Shown here: positions 61,515 to 64,000 of the stretch, piece by piece
How the letters are laid out: every line of letters begins with the position of its first letter
How positions within the stretch are numbered: the first letter of the stretch is position 1
NCBI GenBank assembly: GCA_043808235.1
Contig: JAZDFC010000005.1
Span: 1 to 64,000 of the forward strand
Direction: 5' to 3'
Length of the DNA stretch: 64,000 nt
Origin: JAZDFC01 sp043808235
GTDB taxonomy: Bacteria > Bacteroidota > Ignavibacteria > Ignavibacteriales > Melioribacteraceae
The notes under the pieces: model-generated
Database searches by the model: none
What the model was told of the DNA's origin: nothing
What the model saw: only the letters and a program-made list of their open reading frames with translations
Program-made: the position numbers and the translations under genes

Positions 61515-64000
61515 ATGGTGATTAAAATGAAAATAACAGCGTACAAATTATTTTCTTTCTTTTTGGTTTTTACTTCAATCGGATATGCGCAAGCAATTTT
61601 TACTGAATCATTTGAAGGAGAATGGATCGGCTCACCGGCAGCTCCCGCGGGATGGACGCAAACAGTTATTGCTGCCGGTGATAATTCCCCTGTCGGAAGC
61701 AGCGCAAACGATTGGCAAAAAAATTCATGGGACGGTTCTGCCTTCAATCCGGCAGGTAGTAATGCCCCATATTGTGCAAAGAAAGGTAACTCTATTGCTT
61801 ACCTAAATACTTACAACTGTTATGAAGGTAGAATCGTTAGGTTGGAATCGCCGGAAATAGATTTATCATCTTCGATATATCCCGAAGTTATCTTTTATTA
61901 TCATCATAATGACAGTCCGAATAATGACCAGCAGTTAAAACTCTTTTATTCGAATAACGGTGGATCATCATGGAGCGAGCGAGCAGTATACGGGTTTGGT
62001 GCTGGCTCATGGGAACGAATTGTTGAGGATATGGGCGAGGAATATAAAGTGACAAATTTTAAAATAGCCTTTCAGGTAACTTCAATGAATGGCTACGACG
62101 ATATGTGGATCGACAACATAGTTATTGGCAACTTTGCCAGCTATACAATGCTGGATGGAAATTACTTTATTTCAAATTCCGTAACAGCAGATTATTCAAA
62201 TTTTACAGATGCAATAAACGCCCTGAATACCAACGGTGTGGATACCGATGGTGCTCTTTTCTATTTAAAAGCAGGTGATGTTTTTATTGAAAATCCACCA
62301 GCCCTTACCGCCACTGGAACCGAAGCCGGACAAATCACTTTTAAAAGAACAACTGATGCCGGATTAAGTAATCCGTTAGTTAAACTTGAGGGAGAAAATT
62401 CCAATATTTGCATTAGCGGTGGAGATTGGATTACTTTTGATGGTATAGATGCAGCCATAAACAACGATGATTGGTCGGTTAAATATGGTTATTTGATTCG
62501 AAACGCATCTGCCACAGACGGCGCACAGAACAACACAATCAAAAATTCTTTTATCAAACTTGATCGTTATAACACAAATTCAATTGGGATTTTGCAAACA
62601 GCATCAACGACTTTAGGAGGAGGATTTATACCTTCGGCAGCGGGAGGAGCAAATTCAAACAATGTCTTCCACAATATAACAATCGAAAATGTTTATTCGG
62701 GAATTTATCTTCTCGGTGATGCCTCTTACCCTGATGAGAACTGCGAAATCGGAATTGAAAGCAGCGGTGTTACAACAATCGGAGCTTCATCAGCAGATGA
62801 TATCGGGAATGGACAGGATCATTCATGGGGCGTAAAGGCCACCTATCAAAAAGACATCAAAATTTTCAATACCGAAATCAGAAACCTGACCGTTAGAAAT
62901 ACAGATTCCGCAAGAGATTATGGTATATTCTTGGATAATGCTTCGGGCACATCGAATATTTATAATAATAAGATTCATGACATTACTTCATATTCCGAAT
63001 ATGATGGTTCAAGGATATATGGAATACGTGCAGATATACTTACCGGCGGTACGGTTAATATTTATAATAATGCTTTGTATGGATTTTCACACCCGAATTT
63101 GATTTACGGAAATACCGAGCTTGTAGTAAAAGGAATAGCTATTAATGACGAAACTTCAGGTGGTCATGCGAATTTATATTACAACTCTGTTCGTTTGAAC
63201 ATCACTTCAGCTTCTTCAAACACAGTTGTTTATTGCAATAACGGAAGTGTTGAGATGAAGAATAATATCTTTGCAAATTTTTCCGATGGTCATGCTGACG
63301 ACTCAAGGCGACTCTGTATCGTAAGTTCTGATAGAAATTATATCACCGCTTCATCCAATAATATTTTATACATGAAACCGGGTACAAACAATTTCATAGG
63401 TGCAACTAATGGTTACAATTCCCTTTGGGCAAGCATTTTTTTATGGGCAGCGGAAATTTCCGGTGATGCACCAACATTAGGTAAAGAACAGGGCAGTTCG
63501 AATGTTGATCCAAATTTTACCACAGCGGATAATTTGAACTTCTCCAGTAGTACTCCAGCAGATAATGGTGGAACCCCAATCTCTTCACCATCTATCACTG
63601 CCGATATCAATGGAACAGCAAGAGATGTAACAAGACCGACAATCGGAGCTTATGAAACCTCTGTTGGGCAGAATGACAACAATCCGCCTGTTCTTTCAAA
63701 TACTTCGATTACAGAGGGCGACTATCCTTCAGTAAGTCTTGATGTTAATGACAACAGCGCTTCGGCATCAAATGCAAAAATAAGATTATGGTACAGAGCG
63801 CAGGGTTCAACAGGTGCGTTTACAGAATTGGATGCGGATACAAAACCTGTCGGTATGAATGGAACTTATTCGTGGAGTAATTCTCTGCTGGGATTGAATT
63901 CCGGGACTTATGAGTTTTATATTGCAGTAAGAGATGACTATTTGACCGATAAAAATATTTGGATGTATCCTATTTGGTCAACCTCGTTTGTCGGATTTGA
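61515..64000 (+). CDS. Large exported beta-helix protein, probable T9SS cargo (3' end outside window)
   Basis: An open frame from ATG 61515 (alternative ATG 61527) runs without stop to the window edge, at least 828 codons. A signal peptide (about 1-29, TSIGYAQ) is followed by a MAM/jellyroll-like domain (FTESFEGEWIGSPAAPAGW; RLESPEIDLSS; DMWIDNIVIGNF) and a right-handed parallel beta-helix region (about 215-690) with repeated NxI..N..I..YN strands (e.g. NIYNNKIHDI, NLYYNSVRLNI). A further beta-sandwich follows. The sorting domain would lie beyond the edge, so T9SS export is inferred from relatives. Confidence 0.8.
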   Translation, partial: MVIKMKITAYKLFSFFLVFTSIGYAQAIFTESFEGEWIGSPAAPAGWTQTVIAAGDNSPVGSSANDWQKNSWDGSAFNPAGSNAPYCAKKGNSIAYLNTYNCYEGRIVRLESPEIDLSSSIYPEVIFYYHHNDSPNNDQQLKLFYSNNGGSSWSERAVYGFGAGSWERIVEDMGEEYKVTNFKIAFQVTSMNGYDDMWIDNIVIGNFASYTMLDGNYFISNSVTADYSNFTDAINALNTNGVDTDGALFYLKAGDVFIENPPALTATGTEAGQITFKRTTDAGLSNPLVKLEGENSNICISGGDWITFDGIDAAINNDDWSVKYGYLIRNASATDGAQNNTIKNSFIKLDRYNTNSIGILQTASTTLGGGFIPSAAGGANSNNVFHNITIENVYSGIYLLGDASYPDENCEIGIESSGVTTIGASSADDIGNGQDHSWGVKATYQKDIKIFNTEIRNLTVRNTDSARDYGIFLDNASGTSNIYNNKIHDITSYSEYDGSRIYGIRADILTGGTVNIYNNALYGFSHPNLIYGNTELVVKGIAINDETSGGHANLYYNSVRLNITSASSNTVVYCNNGSVEMKNNIFANFSDGHADDSRRLCIVSSDRNYITASSNNILYMKPGTNNFIGATNGYNSLWASIFLWAAEISGDAPTLGKEQGSSNVDPNFTTADNLNFSSSTPADNGGTPISSPSITADINGTARDVTRPTIGAYETSVGQNDNNPPVLSNTSITEGDYPSVSLDVNDNSASASNAKIRLWYRAQGSTGAFTELDADTKPVGMNGTYSWSNSLLGLNSGTYEFYIAVRDDYLTDKNIWMYPIWSTSFVGF

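Overview
The window is AT-rich chromosomal DNA from a Gram-negative bacterium of the Bacteroidota/Ignavibacteriota type, most likely a motile Ignavibacteria-like organism (inference, not a database match). The evidence is: many secreted proteins ending in a type IX secretion (T9SS) type A sorting domain with the NYPNPFNP signature; TonB-dependent and porin-type outer-membrane proteins; promoter-like TAnnTTTG boxes typical of the Bacteroidota primary sigma factor; a YpdA-type bacillithiol disulfide reductase; and three chemoreceptors, two of whose transcription units carry sigma-28-like promoters.

Layout. 1-4.2 kb: HU protein (cut by the left edge), small membrane protein, YpdA, SerA, then a HEPN/nucleotidyltransferase pair bracketed by a duplicated serA 3' end. 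4.3-12.9 kb: two T9SS-exported proteins (YCF48/BNR propeller; soluble sugar dehydrogenase), class II photolyase, EVE protein, a peptidase relic, DUF192 protein, aspartic-protease lipoprotein. 12.9-25.2 kb: T9SS cargo cluster including a 1907-residue multidomain protein, a TPR/AraC membrane regulator, a truncated T9SS tail and a clan-GH-A-like protein. 25.2-28.5 kb: KilA-N protein and aconitase. 28.6-35.7 kb: nitrogen island (amt, porin, P-II; second amt; LytTR regulator) with a methyltransferase and two isochorismatase-family hydrolases. 35.8-45.9 kb: AraC membrane regulator, a frameshifted T9SS protein, a relic of the isochorismatase 3' end, a YbhB-like lipoprotein, a DUF481 protein, a TonB receptor and an integral membrane protein. 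45.9-56.3 kb: chemosensory block with three methyl-accepting proteins, two porins and a small PstS-like binding protein. 56.5-61.5 kb: a propeller-type histidine kinase and two NarL-type response regulators. 61.5 kb to the right edge: start of another large exported beta-helix protein.

How the parts work together. The amt-porin-glnB operon is a coherent ammonium uptake and sensing unit, with a promoter and an adjacent perfect palindrome. The chemosensory block links outer-membrane channels, one periplasmic binding protein and chemoreceptors in the same transcripts. The propeller kinase and the two regulators look like one nutrient or polymer sensing pathway.

The least ordinary signals are genomic. 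Two unrelated segments are each bracketed by an intact gene and a diverged, frame-preserving copy of that gene's last codons (serA; isochorismatase). At least two families of palindromic repeats lie in frame inside T9SS protein genes, at recurring positions in the C-terminal modules. One such position coincides with a frameshift. The three chemoreceptors also share an unusual C-terminal tail. No CRISPR array, tRNA, rRNA or transposase gene was recognised.
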